From Palsa-506 sp963709075 (GTDB lineage Bacteria > Actinomycetota > Actinomycetes > Streptosporangiales > Streptosporangiaceae), in the NCBI GenBank assembly GCA_963709075.1, contig CAVPUY010000006.1, positions 75,793-139,792 on the forward strand: DNA of 64,000 nucleotides, read 5' to 3'. The notes under the pieces were generated by a model, which had not been told where the DNA came from, searched no databases, and worked only from the letters and a program-made list of their open reading frames with translations. A program made the translations under genes and the position numbers. Positions 35,125 to 44,087 of this stretch are shown here, piece after piece (within the stretch, counting starts at the first letter, position 1; the number at the start of each line of letters is the position of its first letter).

Positions 35125-35504
35125 TATTCGCGCACCCACAGGCAGAACGGATGCCCGGCCGGGTCCAGGTAGACGCGCACCTTCTCCTGGGGCTGGTAGT
35201 CCGCGAGGGTGGCGCCTGCGGCGGCCGCGTGAGCACCGGCCGCCTCGAGGTCATCGACCTCGATGTCCAGGTGCGTCATCATCTGCCGGTCGCCGGGACC
35301 GGCAGGCCAGGTCGGCGCGGCGTACGCCGCCTCCGTCTGGAACGACAGCCCCGCTCCGCCGGCAGGCGGCCTGAGCGTCACCCAGCATGGCTCGTCCGTC
35401 CGCACCTCCCAGCCAAGCAGCTGCCGGTAGAAGTACGCGAGCTGGCGGGCGTCGGGCGAGTCCAGCACCGTGGCCGTCAATGTCAGCCTGGGCATCCGGG
35501 TCAT
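35124..35504 (-). CDS. VOC-family (glyoxalase/dioxygenase-like) protein
   Basis: A 126-aa single-domain vicinal-oxygen-chelate protein. The ATG at 35504 has GGGAGG nearby upstream. The open frame continues to 36320, but that is a shadow of the GNAT gene. Typical elements are LAYFYRQLLGWEV, WVTLRP, MTHLDIEVDDLEAAGAHAAA and the C-terminal VYLDPAGHPFCLWV. Members include glyoxalase I, fosfomycin-resistance enzymes and many uncharacterised proteins. The present protein is closest in style to the actinomycete VOC group of unknown role. It is divergent from the GNAT-like gene that starts 70 bp away. Confidence 0.87.
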   Translation of the reverse strand: MTRMPRLTLTATVLDSPDARQLAYFYRQLLGWEVRTDEPCWVTLRPPAGGAGLSFQTEAAYAAPTWPAGPGDRQMMTHLDIEVDDLEAAGAHAAAAGATLADYQPQEKVRVYLDPAGHPFCLWVRE

Positions 35505-35573
35505 TTCAGCCTCCCTCGAGCCGGCCGGGCCTGCGGCGATCCGGAACATCGTCCGCACTGACAAGATAGGCCG

Positions 35574-36335
35574 ATGGACGGCGTGCTGCTTCCGCCCGGA
35601 TCCGCGGTGCGGATCTACACCGCGGCCGAGCGGCCAGACCTGTGGCAGGCGGCGAGAAACAGCTTTACCGGAGTCTGGCCTGAGTACAACATGCACGGCA
35701 ACCACACCAGCAGCTACTTCGGGCAGCTCTTCCCCCGGTTCGCGCGGTTTCAGGTGCTCCTGCATGACGAGTCGGCCGGGCGCGTCGTCGGGCGCGGCCG
35801 CGCGATACCGTTCCGCTGGGACGGCACCCTGGCTGACCTGCCCGCCGGGATCGACGCCGTCGGCCTGCGCGCCGTCTCCGAGCAGGCCGTGCCGACCGCG
35901 GTATCGGCGCTTGCCGCCGAGGTCGAGAATGACCAGCAAGGACAGGGCTACAGCAGGCTGATCCTGCAGGCAATGGCCGCTGCGGCGGGCAACGCGGGCC
36001 TCGGCCCGCTCGTCGCTCCGGTCCGGCCGAGCCGGAAAGACCGTTACCCGCTCATCCCGATCGACGGCTATGCCCGGTGGCGCCGCGGTGACGGCCTGCC
36101 GTTCGATCCGTGGCTGCGGGTACATGCCCGGCTCGGGGCTACCGTCCTGCGGGCTGAGGAGCGTTCGATGGAGATCACCGCTCCGGCCGCTGACTGGGAG
36201 CGCTGGACCGGGCTCGACCTGCCGGAGCCTGGCGAGTACGTGTTCCCCGGCGGGCTGGCCCCGCTGACGGTGGCCGCCGGGGTCGGCCGGTACTGGGAGC
36301 CGAACGTGTGGATGCGGCACGACGGGGAGCCCTAG
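35574..36335 (+). CDS. GNAT-like N-acetyltransferase, putative
   Basis: A 253-aa protein starting at ATG 35574. A candidate acetyl-CoA binding segment is NDQQGQGYSRLILQAM, and the preceding RVVGRGRAIPFRWDG strand fits the GNAT fold. The C-terminal half (YPLIPIDGYARWRRGDGLPFDPWLRVHARLGATVL) is longer than in standard GNATs but recurs in a group of actinomycete acetyltransferase-like proteins. No substrate can be proposed. The frame is intact and there is no operon partner on the same strand. Confidence 0.7.
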   Translation: MDGVLLPPGSAVRIYTAAERPDLWQAARNSFTGVWPEYNMHGNHTSSYFGQLFPRFARFQVLLHDESAGRVVGRGRAIPFRWDGTLADLPAGIDAVGLRAVSEQAVPTAVSALAAEVENDQQGQGYSRLILQAMAAAAGNAGLGPLVAPVRPSRKDRYPLIPIDGYARWRRGDGLPFDPWLRVHARLGATVLRAEERSMEITAPAADWERWTGLDLPEPGEYVFPGGLAPLTVAAGVGRYWEPNVWMRHDGEP

Positions 36336-36987
36336 CGGGAATCCTCCGGCGGGGTGCTCAGCGCGGCGTGCGGCGGTGCCGGCCGGACCAGCTTGTGCGC
36401 TCCGGGGTTGCCTGCCAGCTGAGCCGAGATACCGTTAGCTATCCGGCATGGTGGCCGCCGATCGTGCCGCGGGTCGCGGCCGGCTGAGTTTCTCCCGGGC
36501 TCTGCGGCCGGGCCAGCCCGGGTCCGGCCAGGCCAGGGCCGCTGGCGAGCTATGCCGTCACCTCCACGAACGCGTGTTCCAACCGGGTCACTCTCTTCCA
36601 TGTCGGCTCGTACATGTGTTCTAATGGCGCCATGCCTTACGTTGCTCGCAGCACCGGGTCACGATCTCCCCCGGCCATCCGGGTTGCCGCCGCGTCCGCA
36701 TCGGCCAGCAGCGACGGCCGCCGGGCCGGGAGCCGGGCCGGGAGCTGGCCGGCCGCGGAGGACACCGGGAGCTGGGCCGGCCGCGGGGACACCGGGAGCT
36801 GGGCCGGCCGCGGGGTCACCGGGAACTGCAAAGGCCGCGCTGCTCGCCGGCGACCGGCCACGGCCGGTGCGTGACCGCGCGCTCCGCTGAGAGCTGCCAA
36901 GAAAACAATGGCCATGGAGGCAGGTCTATCCCGCTCCCATAGAGCGCCGGGTACAGGCATATACCGGCCGCATGCTAGAGGTGGAAA
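36336..36987. other. Gene-poor spacer with short tandem repeat
   Basis: These 652 bp contain no reading frame with convincing codon choice or conserved content. Near 36730-36825 an imperfect unit of about 27 bp (around CACCGGGAGCTGGGCCGGCCG) is repeated three times. The last part (36900-36987) probably holds the promoter of the coiled-coil membrane protein, since GAGGTGGAAA lies just before its ATG. Confidence 0.5.
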
Positions 36988-38073
36988 ATGAGGACGCACT
37001 TCGAATCCAATGCGCGCCGGGCGAACCAGCGCCTCGCTGACTTGAGGCACAAGACGGCGGAGCTTGAGCGTCAGCTCTCTGCCGCCCGGGTGTCACTTGA
37101 ATGTGAGCTCGGTCAGTGTGCCTGCGGCCAGTCAGCCACGCCCGGCCAGGTCGAGCAAGCAGGCCGATGCGCGCTGGATGAGGTGGATCTCGACCTCGAT
37201 GCCGACCGCATTGCCGACCGCTTCACGGCCTGGAACCAGCCGCACGCCCAGCGGCACGAAAGCTCAGCCGATCCGGTGCACTCGGCCGCAGGGCGCACCG
37301 AGGCCTTCGTCAACCACGGCCGGCGCACGGCTTATTACCCGCGCTTCCCGCGAAGCCGCAAGATAGCGGCAGCAACGGCGGCCATCGCCGTGCTCGTCGC
37401 GGTCGGCGTGCTCTTGCTATTCCGCGGCGGAGCTTCGTGGCCGTCCAGCGTGGCGACGGTGCAGAACGAGGTAGCCAAGGCCTGCCAGAACCCCGACGTT
37501 AAGTCCGAGCCCGGTCAGGTGAACTTTGCCTGCGCCAAGGCTACCCGCCAGATTCTCTGGGTGTTCGCGCTGCTGACCAGCGCGGACAACCCGAACTTCG
37601 GCAGTGCGAAGACAGGCCGGGTGGGCCTGGAACCGATCACGCCCGCCCAGGGCGGCGAGGTGGCCTGGTCCCTGAACCTGCATCATCCCTATGACCCGTC
37701 CAACCCGATCGACAGCCTTGAGGTCGCGGCGCGGGCCATCAACAACATCGTCGGCGGCGCGACCCTGACTCGGCCCAACGGCAAGCCGGTCGTTCAGCCT
37801 GGGCTTGAGGGCCACCGCGCAAACTGCGTCCGGTATACCGGATCGGCGGCGGTCACCTCGCGAGCGGGCTTCCCGCGCCTTTGCGCCAACCCGGTGACCA
37901 GCCCGGCCGGGCAGGCCGCCCTGGTGACCGACATCTACCAGAAGTGGGTCGTCGGCGCCGCGCCCGCGGCGGCGCAGGACGCCGCCGTGCTATTCCAGAA
38001 CGCGGATAACCCGGGGAATCCGCGCGTGCAAGCGATACTCAGGCGCCTGTCAAATTCAGCACCGCAGGCGTAG
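36988..38073 (+). CDS. Coiled-coil single-pass membrane protein, unknown function
   Basis: A 361-aa protein starting at ATG 36988 behind GAGGTGG. Residues 8-40 form a heptad-like coiled coil (RLADLRHKTAELERQLSAA). A short Cys pair follows (CACG at 44-47). One transmembrane helix lies at about 126-146 (AAATAAIAVLVAVGVLLLF). The extracytoplasmic part contains paired Cys (VAKACQNPDV, NFACAKATRQ, HRANCVRY, PRLCANPV) suitable for disulfides. It has no catalytic motif that I recognise. It opens a plus-strand cluster with the CHAP-like and glucosaminidase proteins and may anchor or regulate them at the envelope. Confidence 0.7.
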   Translation: MRTHFESNARRANQRLADLRHKTAELERQLSAARVSLECELGQCACGQSATPGQVEQAGRCALDEVDLDLDADRIADRFTAWNQPHAQRHESSADPVHSAAGRTEAFVNHGRRTAYYPRFPRSRKIAAATAAIAVLVAVGVLLLFRGGASWPSSVATVQNEVAKACQNPDVKSEPGQVNFACAKATRQILWVFALLTSADNPNFGSAKTGRVGLEPITPAQGGEVAWSLNLHHPYDPSNPIDSLEVAARAINNIVGGATLTRPNGKPVVQPGLEGHRANCVRYTGSAAVTSRAGFPRLCANPVTSPAGQAALVTDIYQKWVVGAAPAAAQDAAVLFQNADNPGNPRVQAILRRLSNSAPQA

Positions 38074-38138
38074 CCGGCCGCTCATTATCGTCGTCAGTCC
38101 GGCCGCATGGCCCGCGCAATCAGGAAGGAGGTGAGCTT

Positions 38139-39281
38139 ATGCGCACCACTGGCAGACCGCGGTGGCAGCATATAACGGCGCTCGTAAGCCTCAGCGCGGG
38201 TGGAGCAATAACCGGGTTGTCCTTCGCTCCGGGGACGCCGTCTGAGCTAGCCTCGCCAACAGGAATGCCGATTCACCTGCTGGCCCTGAAGCAATCAGCT
38301 CAGCCTGCGCTCGGCGATGATGCGATGCTGCGCTCCGCGATCGTCAACGTCGCGAGTTACTACCTCCGGATGGCCAATGGCGAGACGCCGGCCGAGATGC
38401 AGTCGGTGATCTGGCAGAACGACAGCATTAACGGCGCCGACCACGGCGAGTCATGCGCGGCCTTCGCCAGCATGACCCTGGAGCTGGCGGCCCAGGTCGT
38501 TGGCCGGCAAAGCTGGGTGACCGGAGGCACTACCTACCCGTGGCCGCTGCATAAGTGGGCTGATGTCCGCGTCGACGAGAATCCGGCGTCGCCGGGCGTG
38601 ACCTCGATCCGGCAAGATGCCGAAGCGCATCATCGCTGGCATCCGCTGGGCGACGGCTATCAGCCAATGCCCGGCGACTGGGTGCTGTTCGCTGGTCACG
38701 TCGAGGTGGTGACCGAATATGGCGGCGGCGTTCTGCACACCATCGGTGCCGACTCGCTGCCGGACTTCTCGGTCAACGCGCACGAATATCCCGATCCGCT
38801 GAGCGCCCAGGGCGTCGTCGGGTTCGTCAACAACGGCGCGCTTCCTGCCGCCGCCAGCCGGGCGCCCGGTAGCCGTGCGGACCTGTCGGCCCGGCGCGGG
38901 AGTCACCAGTTCCGCACCGGTGAGCCAGGCCGCCAGGCTCACCCTGGTCACGTCGGGCACCGGGATCAGCGCGGTCACGGGGCAGGAGTTCAGGCAGCCC
39001 AGGAGCTTGCGGCCATTCCCGGTGCGTCGGCTGCGGGCCGCCTGAACCAGCGTCATCGCGCCCGCAGGGCGGCGCGGCCATCCCGGCGACACGGGTGCGC
39101 GCGCCCGGGCCGGGCCGGGATGCGCAGCCGACCGCGCGCCAGCGGCATCACTCCCACCAGCAACCGCAGGGCCCGGCCGCCGCGGGCGGCAAGCCAGACC
39201 AGGCCGGCCCGCGGCCAGACCAGGCCGGCCCGCGGCCAGACCAGGCCCGGCCGACCGCCGGTCGGCCCAGGCCGGCCATGA
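38139..39281 (+). CDS. Secreted CHAP/NlpC-like amidase, tail frame uncertain
   Basis: A putative peptidoglycan amidase/endopeptidase. The ATG at 38139 lies behind AGGAAGGAGG and begins a signal-like segment (RWQHITALVSLSAGGAITGLS). The papain-like domain spans residues 55-235. The candidate nucleophile is C106 in DHGESCAAFASM, and the catalytic His is H187 in PGDWVLFAGHVEVV. The GDWVxF-GHV arrangement is characteristic of CHAP domains. After about 38850 the frame becomes Arg/Pro-rich and unnatural. In the neighbouring frame SSAPVSQAARLTLVTSGTGI looks better and stops at 39043-39045, so a frame break near 38860 is likely. The downstream stretch includes a 22-bp repeat (about 39190-39250). It may be the linker of a larger enzyme joined to the glucosaminidase. 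Confidence 0.65.
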   Translation: MRTTGRPRWQHITALVSLSAGGAITGLSFAPGTPSELASPTGMPIHLLALKQSAQPALGDDAMLRSAIVNVASYYLRMANGETPAEMQSVIWQNDSINGADHGESCAAFASMTLELAAQVVGRQSWVTGGTTYPWPLHKWADVRVDENPASPGVTSIRQDAEAHHRWHPLGDGYQPMPGDWVLFAGHVEVVTEYGGGVLHTIGADSLPDFSVNAHEYPDPLSAQGVVGFVNNGALPAAASRAPGSRADLSARRGSHQFRTGEPGRQAHPGHVGHRDQRGHGAGVQAAQELAAIPGASAAGRLNQRHRARRAARPSRRHGCARPGRAGMRSRPRASGITPTSNRRARPPRAASQTRPARGQTRPARGQTRPGRPPVGPGRP

Positions 39282-39375
39282 CCGGAACGTCAGGGCGCAC
39301 GTTCCCGGCGTCAGTCGCACCCGGAAAGCCGTCACGCTCCAGGCGGCAACGACGGGAGCGGCGGCGATCCCCGGG

Positions 39376-41154
39376 GTGTCGGTAACTGCGCATCACCAGG
39401 CCGCCGGGCCGAGGGCACCGTCGGCAGCTCCGTACCGCCGGCACCACGCGGCACTCGCCGCGATGCCGCCGCCGCAAGACTCGACCACCCAGCAAGCGTT
39501 CATCGGCGAGGTCGCGCCCGGAGCGGTCGCCGCGCAGCGCAGGTACGGCGTCCCGGCGGCGGTGACGATCGCCCAGGCGATCGACGAATCCGGCTGGGGC
39601 CAGAGCAGCCTGGCCAGCAGAGACAACAACCTGTTCGGGATCAAGGGCAGCGGCCCGGCCGGCAGCGCTCAGCTGCCCACCCAGGAGTACGAGAACGGCA
39701 AGCCGGTGACGCGGATCGCCGGATTCCGGGTCTACCACAATGTCGCCGAGAGCATCAACGATCACGGCAAGCTGCTCGCCACCAGCGGCTACTACCAGCA
39801 GTCCATGGCTGAACGGCGGGATCCGAACGCTTTCGCTTCCGCCCTCACCGGTGTTTACGCGACGGATCCGAACTACGGCGCGACGCTCATCGGCCTCATG
39901 CGAAAGTACGACCTGTATCGCTACGATGCCGGCACGCTGGCCGCGGCGGGCGGCCCCGCGACCGCAGCCGGGGCGACACCGGCCGGCCCGGCACCAGCGA
40001 GCGCGGCACCCGCCAGCGCGACACCCGCCAGCGCGACACCGGGCGGCGCGACACCGGGCGGCGCGACACCGGCCGGCGTTAGCCCGGGCGGAGCCAGCCC
40101 GGGCGACGCGACTCCGGCCGGGGCCAACCCAGGCGGCGCGAATTCGGGCGGCGCCGGGCCGGGCGGCGCAACGCCGGGCGGAGGCGGCACTGGCGGTGCT
40201 AACCCGGGCGGTGCTAACCCGGGCGGCGCCAACCCAGGCGGCGCGACGCCTGGCCGACCAAGCCCAGGCCGCTCAACGCCGGGCGGAGGCGGCACTGGCG
40301 GCGCAAACCCGGGCGGAGCAAACCCGGGCGGGGCAAGCCCGGGCGGGGCGATGATCGCCGGACGCCGGCATGCTGCCCCCGCACCGCAAGAAAGCGCGTC
40401 GCCGCCGGCGCCCTCGCCCAGCCCGACGCCGGCCGCCGGCGTGACACCGGGACCGGACCGCACCTCAGGATCTGGCCAGTCTCAGCCCGGGGCCATGCCG
40501 TCAACGCAGACCGTGACCGCCAAGCGAATGCCAGGTCCGGCCGGCCGCAGCGCGCCGAGAAGCACATCCCGCAAGGCCCGGCCCAAGGCAGCCCAGTATC
40601 GGCAGCCCATTCCGCCGGCCGTCCGGAATTCCTTCACGACCTTGGCCAGGGTGCCGCTGATGCGCGCTGAGCCGCTCTACCGTGACGTCGCCAGCCACAC
40701 CGGCATCCGGTGGGAACTGCTGGCAGCATGCGACTGGATGCAGTGCCAGGCGCGGCCGCGCTGCTCGCCGGTGCACGGCGAGAAGCTGGGCACCGTAAAT
40801 CCCGACGGGTCGATCTACCGGACGAAGTCAGCAGCCCTTGAACAGTGCGCTGACGACCTGGTGACGCTGGCCGGGGCGGTTTATCGGATCGACCTGGCCG
40901 CGCCGGGAAATCTCTCCGTCCGCGACCTGGCTAACGCCTTCGCGGCGTTCCGCTGGGGAGGGCTGCTCAGGCTGCACCATACATCCGCGATGGAATTCCC
41001 GTACTCGGTGGCAGGCCTGACCGCCCAGCACATGAACATGCGCTGGCCGGGTATCGCCGAGCCGAATGCGCCAGATAAGCCAGGCCGGCGGTTCCGCATG
41101 CCCTTCGGGGCCGTGCCCGTCGTGCTGAGCCTGGACTACCCGGCCACGATCTAG
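39376..41154 (+). CDS. Glucosaminidase-domain cell-wall hydrolase with Gly/Pro repeat and C-terminal wall-hydrolase domain
   Basis: A 592-aa protein. Residues about 35-190 form a FlgJ-type glucosaminidase domain: VAAQRRYGVPAAVTIAQAID with the catalytic Glu expected in this region, SLASRDNNLFGIKG, and YHNVAESINDHGKLL. Residues about 195-325 are disordered PGGA/PGGAN repeats. The C-terminal domain (about 415-592) has HTGIRWELLAACDWMQCQ, CSPVHGEKLGTVNPDGSIY, FRWGGLLRLHHTSAMEFPYS and MNMRWPGIAEPNAPD. It looks like a complete folded module found in actinomycete wall enzymes, but I cannot name its reaction. The GTG start at 39376 lacks a clear ribosome binding site, and the frame is well behaved upstream of it. 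It may therefore be the 3' part of one larger gene with the CHAP module. Confidence 0.75.
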   Translation: MSVTAHHQAAGPRAPSAAPYRRHHAALAAMPPPQDSTTQQAFIGEVAPGAVAAQRRYGVPAAVTIAQAIDESGWGQSSLASRDNNLFGIKGSGPAGSAQLPTQEYENGKPVTRIAGFRVYHNVAESINDHGKLLATSGYYQQSMAERRDPNAFASALTGVYATDPNYGATLIGLMRKYDLYRYDAGTLAAAGGPATAAGATPAGPAPASAAPASATPASATPGGATPGGATPAGVSPGGASPGDATPAGANPGGANSGGAGPGGATPGGGGTGGANPGGANPGGANPGGATPGRPSPGRSTPGGGGTGGANPGGANPGGASPGGAMIAGRRHAAPAPQESASPPAPSPSPTPAAGVTPGPDRTSGSGQSQPGAMPSTQTVTAKRMPGPAGRSAPRSTSRKARPKAAQYRQPIPPAVRNSFTTLARVPLMRAEPLYRDVASHTGIRWELLAACDWMQCQARPRCSPVHGEKLGTVNPDGSIYRTKSAALEQCADDLVTLAGAVYRIDLAAPGNLSVRDLANAFAAFRWGGLLRLHHTSAMEFPYSVAGLTAQHMNMRWPGIAEPNAPDKPGRRFRMPFGAVPVVLSLDYPATI

Positions 41155-41211
41155 GCAGGTTGCCCAGCCCGATCTAGTCAACGGTGCCTTGCACAGAAAG
41201 CAGGTGGCGGT

Positions 41212-42135
41212 GTGGTTCGTTTGCTGCTGAAGGCCAGCCCGCAGCGGCCTGGGTGGAATGACGGCGAGTTCAGGCCGCGCCGTCGCCACATATCGCCGCT
41301 GGTCAAGTGGGCCGTCGTGCTGGCCGCGGCCGGGCTGATCTTTCGCCGCGCGATCTCGTACCTGGTGCTGATCACGCTTTCCGCGGCGCTGCACCTGATC
41401 GGCGTCAATGCTCATCTGCCCAATATCAAGTTCGGCTGGCCGTGGCAATCGATCAGCGCGGGTACCGCCACCAATACCGAACTTGGCCCGTGGGTGCTGC
41501 AGAAGATCGAGGGAATCTCCAAGCCGGCCCTCGGTGAGGCGAACTTCAACTTTGTCTTCACCCACAAGGTCGCTAAGAACATCGGCCCGTGGCCATGCTG
41601 GTTTGCCAGTACCTTCTACGCCGTGGGCCACGCCTCAGCCACCGTTGACCTCAATCCGGGCGCTGCCTGGTGGAAACCTGGCTCCGGCCATTATCGGCTG
41701 CGCGTCGTCAGCCGCCCGCAGAACGGCACTCCTGGTCACGTGACGGTGGTAATGGTCCTCCCGCAGCCGCAGCTGCCGCAGTCGGTGCACGCCATCACCG
41801 TCGACAACATCCCGTCGAAACCGATAGCCACGCAGCATAGCTGGACGTATCCCGGATTCGGCTGCGGCGTGGTGCTGCGGCCGCAGTTCGCGGAGTCAGT
41901 GCTCTATGCCCAGGCGCAGCGCATCGCCTTCTACAAGGCGCAGCATGCGCCGCAGATTACCGGGCCGCTGGTAAGGACGGCGGAGAGCGAGGCAGTACGC
42001 ACTGTCCGGGATAACTTCATCCAGCCAACGGTAAACGCGCTCGGCTACCGGCTCGATCGGTTTGCCATCCACTGGGCCGCCGCGCCGGGCAGCGGGGTGC
42101 TTAGCCAGACGGCCGGGAACCGGACGCGACGGTGA
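41212..42135 (+). CDS. Membrane protein, unknown function
   Basis: A 307-aa protein starting at GTG 41212 (AGCAGGTGG upstream). An Arg-rich cytoplasmic N-terminus precedes one or two membrane helices at about 31-64 (VKWAVVLAAAGLIF, YLVLITLSAALHLIGV). The rest is predicted to be outside, with beta-rich text (NFNFVFTHKVAKNIGPWPCW, SGHYRLRVVSRPQNG, HVTVVMVLPQPQLPQ) and a final helix-rich segment (LYAQAQRIAFYKAQHAPQI). I do not recognise the family. It follows the wall hydrolase by 57 bp on the same strand, so a shared envelope role is likely. Its 3' end overlaps the convergent gpsA gene by 35 bp. Confidence 0.7.
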   Translation: MVRLLLKASPQRPGWNDGEFRPRRRHISPLVKWAVVLAAAGLIFRRAISYLVLITLSAALHLIGVNAHLPNIKFGWPWQSISAGTATNTELGPWVLQKIEGISKPALGEANFNFVFTHKVAKNIGPWPCWFASTFYAVGHASATVDLNPGAAWWKPGSGHYRLRVVSRPQNGTPGHVTVVMVLPQPQLPQSVHAITVDNIPSKPIATQHSWTYPGFGCGVVLRPQFAESVLYAQAQRIAFYKAQHAPQITGPLVRTAESEAVRTVRDNFIQPTVNALGYRLDRFAIHWAAAPGSGVLSQTAGNRTRR

Positions 42136-43150
42136 GGAACAGGTCCCGCAGCCGGTCGCTGACCCGCTCACCGGTCAGGTCCTCCGTGAGCGCGAGCTCT
42201 ACCACCCGCGCCGTGGGAAGGTCGAGATCTGTCCGCGCGGCGAGCCTGAGCGCGGCCGCGGTATTCGTCACTCCCTCGACCGTGCTCCCGATCGAGCGGA
42301 TCGCCCCGTCGACCGTGGCGCCGGAGCCGAGCAGCCGGCCGAGCCGGCCGTTGCGGCCATGCTGGCAGGTGACGTAGAGATCGCCTGCCCCGGCCAGCCC
42401 GAGCACAGTCGGCAGGCGGCCGCCGCGGGCCTCGACGAGCGCCAGCATGTCGAGCATGCCGCGGGCGAACACCGCGGCGCGGGCGTTGGCGAAACTGGCA
42501 ATGAGCGCGCTCTCGCCGAGGCGGTCGGACAGGCCCTCGGCAAGGCCTACCGCGACCGCCACTACGTTCTTGAACGCGGCGGCCGTTTCGGCCCCGGCAA
42601 CGTCGCTCGTAGTGAACACGGCCGTCGTGGGCGAGGCGAGCGCGGCCGCCGCGCGCCTCCTGGCCTGGTGGTCCAGGGAAGCGCAGAGCAGGCCGGTCGG
42701 CGAGCCAGCGAGTATCTCGGCGGCTAGCGCGGGCCCGGCCAGCGAGACGACCGGCTCGTTCCCGAGCACTTCCGCGGCCACCTGGCTCGGGGTCTGCAGC
42801 GTGTCCTGGGCCCAGCCCTTGGTGGCCAGCACCCAGGTCGCGCCGGGCGCGCCGATGCGCGCGGCCCGGGCCAGCACACCCGGCAGCCCCGCGCTCGATA
42901 CGGCGACGAACACGACCGAGGCGGCTGGCAGCATCTCGGCCCATTCCTCGGCCGGGCAGCAGCGGACGTAGTGGTGGAAGGGCATCCGGAGCGTCGGGTG
43001 CGGCTGCCCGCGCCGCCACACGTCGACGACGGCCTCGTCCCGTTCTGTCGCGAGCAGGACGCTGCTGGCGCCGTTGCGGGCGGTGTGCACGGCCAGGGCA
43101 GTTCCCATTGCCCCGGCACCGAGCACTGCAATCCGGCGGGCTTCTCCCAT
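42101..43150 (-). CDS. gpsA: NAD(P)-dependent glycerol-3-phosphate dehydrogenase
   Basis: A 349-aa cytoplasmic dehydrogenase that makes sn-glycerol 3-phosphate from dihydroxyacetone phosphate for phospholipids. The ATG at 43150 is used. The upstream open frame to 43213 is not conserved. The N-terminal dinucleotide motif is IAVLGAGAMGTALA. The family segments WVLATKGW, VSLAGPALAAEI, AAFKNVVAVAVGLAEGL (catalytic Lys) and LAGAGDLYVTCQHGRNGRLG are all present. Compared with housekeeping GpsA some positions differ (LAGPALAAEI rather than SGPSFAxE), so a paralogue with another substrate is possible. It is preceded, 82 bp upstream on the same strand, by an E2-type acyltransferase gene. Confidence 0.85.
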   Translation of the reverse strand: MGEARRIAVLGAGAMGTALAVHTARNGASSVLLATERDEAVVDVWRRGQPHPTLRMPFHHYVRCCPAEEWAEMLPAASVVFVAVSSAGLPGVLARAARIGAPGATWVLATKGWAQDTLQTPSQVAAEVLGNEPVVSLAGPALAAEILAGSPTGLLCASLDHQARRRAAAALASPTTAVFTTSDVAGAETAAAFKNVVAVAVGLAEGLSDRLGESALIASFANARAAVFARGMLDMLALVEARGGRLPTVLGLAGAGDLYVTCQHGRNGRLGRLLGSGATVDGAIRSIGSTVEGVTNTAAALRLAARTDLDLPTARVVELALTEDLTGERVSDRLRDLFLTVASGSRPSG

Positions 43151-43231
43151 TACCTCAGTACTCCGCGCGGTTGCGTGCCACGCCAGGGACCTACGGCCCG
43201 GGTCCGCCGCCATTGGGCCGTATTCGTGGCG

Positions 43232-44087
43232 TCAGGCTCCCGCCTCCGCATGCTCGCTCGGTTCGTCCGGGTTCACGGCGGCACCGCCAGGCGCGGGCTC
43301 GAACTGCGCCGGAGCCTCGCAGTAGCTGCGCACGGCGCGGGCGAATTGCGCGGCATGGAATCCGTCCACATAGCGGTGGTCGAACGTTGCCGTCACCGTG
43401 AGCATCGGGCGCACGGCAACCTCGTCGTCTACGACCGCAGGCATCTTCCTGACCGCGCCGACGAGCACGAGCAGCGGTACCCGGTAATAGTGCGCGAGCG
43501 GCGAGTACGCGCGGCCGACGCCCCACATCCCGACCGAGGTGATCATCGCGCCGCCGAACGCCTGCCGCGGCATGCCGAGGCGGCTCAGGTCAAGGTTGAG
43601 GTCGGAGGTGAGCCAGGCGCCGAGATGCAGCGCCGCGCGCAGCATCGCCGGCGGCAGGCGGGCGAGCAGCGCCTTTCCCTGGCCGAGTTCCGGGTCGGTT
43701 CCTGCTTCGATCGCAGCGCAGCGGCGGCTGAGTTCCCTGGCGATCTCGACAGCAGGACTTGCGGTCGGCGCCGTGGACCTTGACGCCGGTCAGTTCCCGG
43801 CCGCCCTCGGTCGTCACGATGAAGAACACGTCCACGCCTTCGCGCCGGTACTCGCGTCCGCGGGCCAGCCGGACCCGGAGTTCCGGCACCTTCGCGAGGC
43901 CGTGCGCGACTGCCCTGCCGACGAGATGGGTCATGGTGAGGTGCACGCCGGTGACCTGCCGGACCTCGTCGATGTAGGCCAGCAGCTGGCCCGCGTCGAG
44001 CTCGAGGTCACCGTAGAACTGCGGGTCCATCGGACGGCCCCAGGTGGAACCCGCCAGCTTCCGCCAGCCATGCACGCGCTGCGCCAT
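43232..44087 (-). CDS. Lipoyl-less 2-oxoacid dehydrogenase E2-type acyltransferase, one frame break
   Basis: A stand-alone E2 catalytic domain (about 284 aa) with a chloramphenicol-acetyltransferase-like fold. The ATG at 44087 follows GGAGAGG. There is no lipoyl or E1/E3-binding domain. The N-terminal part (YIDEVRQVTGVHLTMTHLVG, RGREYRREGVDVFFIVTTEG) breaks near 43752. The neighbouring frame supplies AVEIARELSRRCAAIEAG and continues to SVGMWGVGRAYSPL and FDHRYVDGFHAAQFARAV, with the catalytic His and DG motif. Stand-alone members of this fold in actinomycetes are acyltransferases of unknown acceptor, and without a lipoyl domain a role in a dehydrogenase complex is doubtful. It may be co-transcribed with gpsA, which suggests lipid or glycerophosphate acylation; that is speculative. 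Confidence 0.8.

Noticed and set aside
35505..36320. Extension of the VOC gene to a 398-aa minus-strand protein.
   Set aside because: The added part is antisense to the GNAT-like gene, and a well-placed ATG with GGGAGG lies at 35504.
36988..42135. Type IV secretion or conjugation module.
   Set aside because: Only wall hydrolases and unassigned membrane proteins are visible; no VirB4/VirD4 ATPase, relaxase or pilin-like gene was found.
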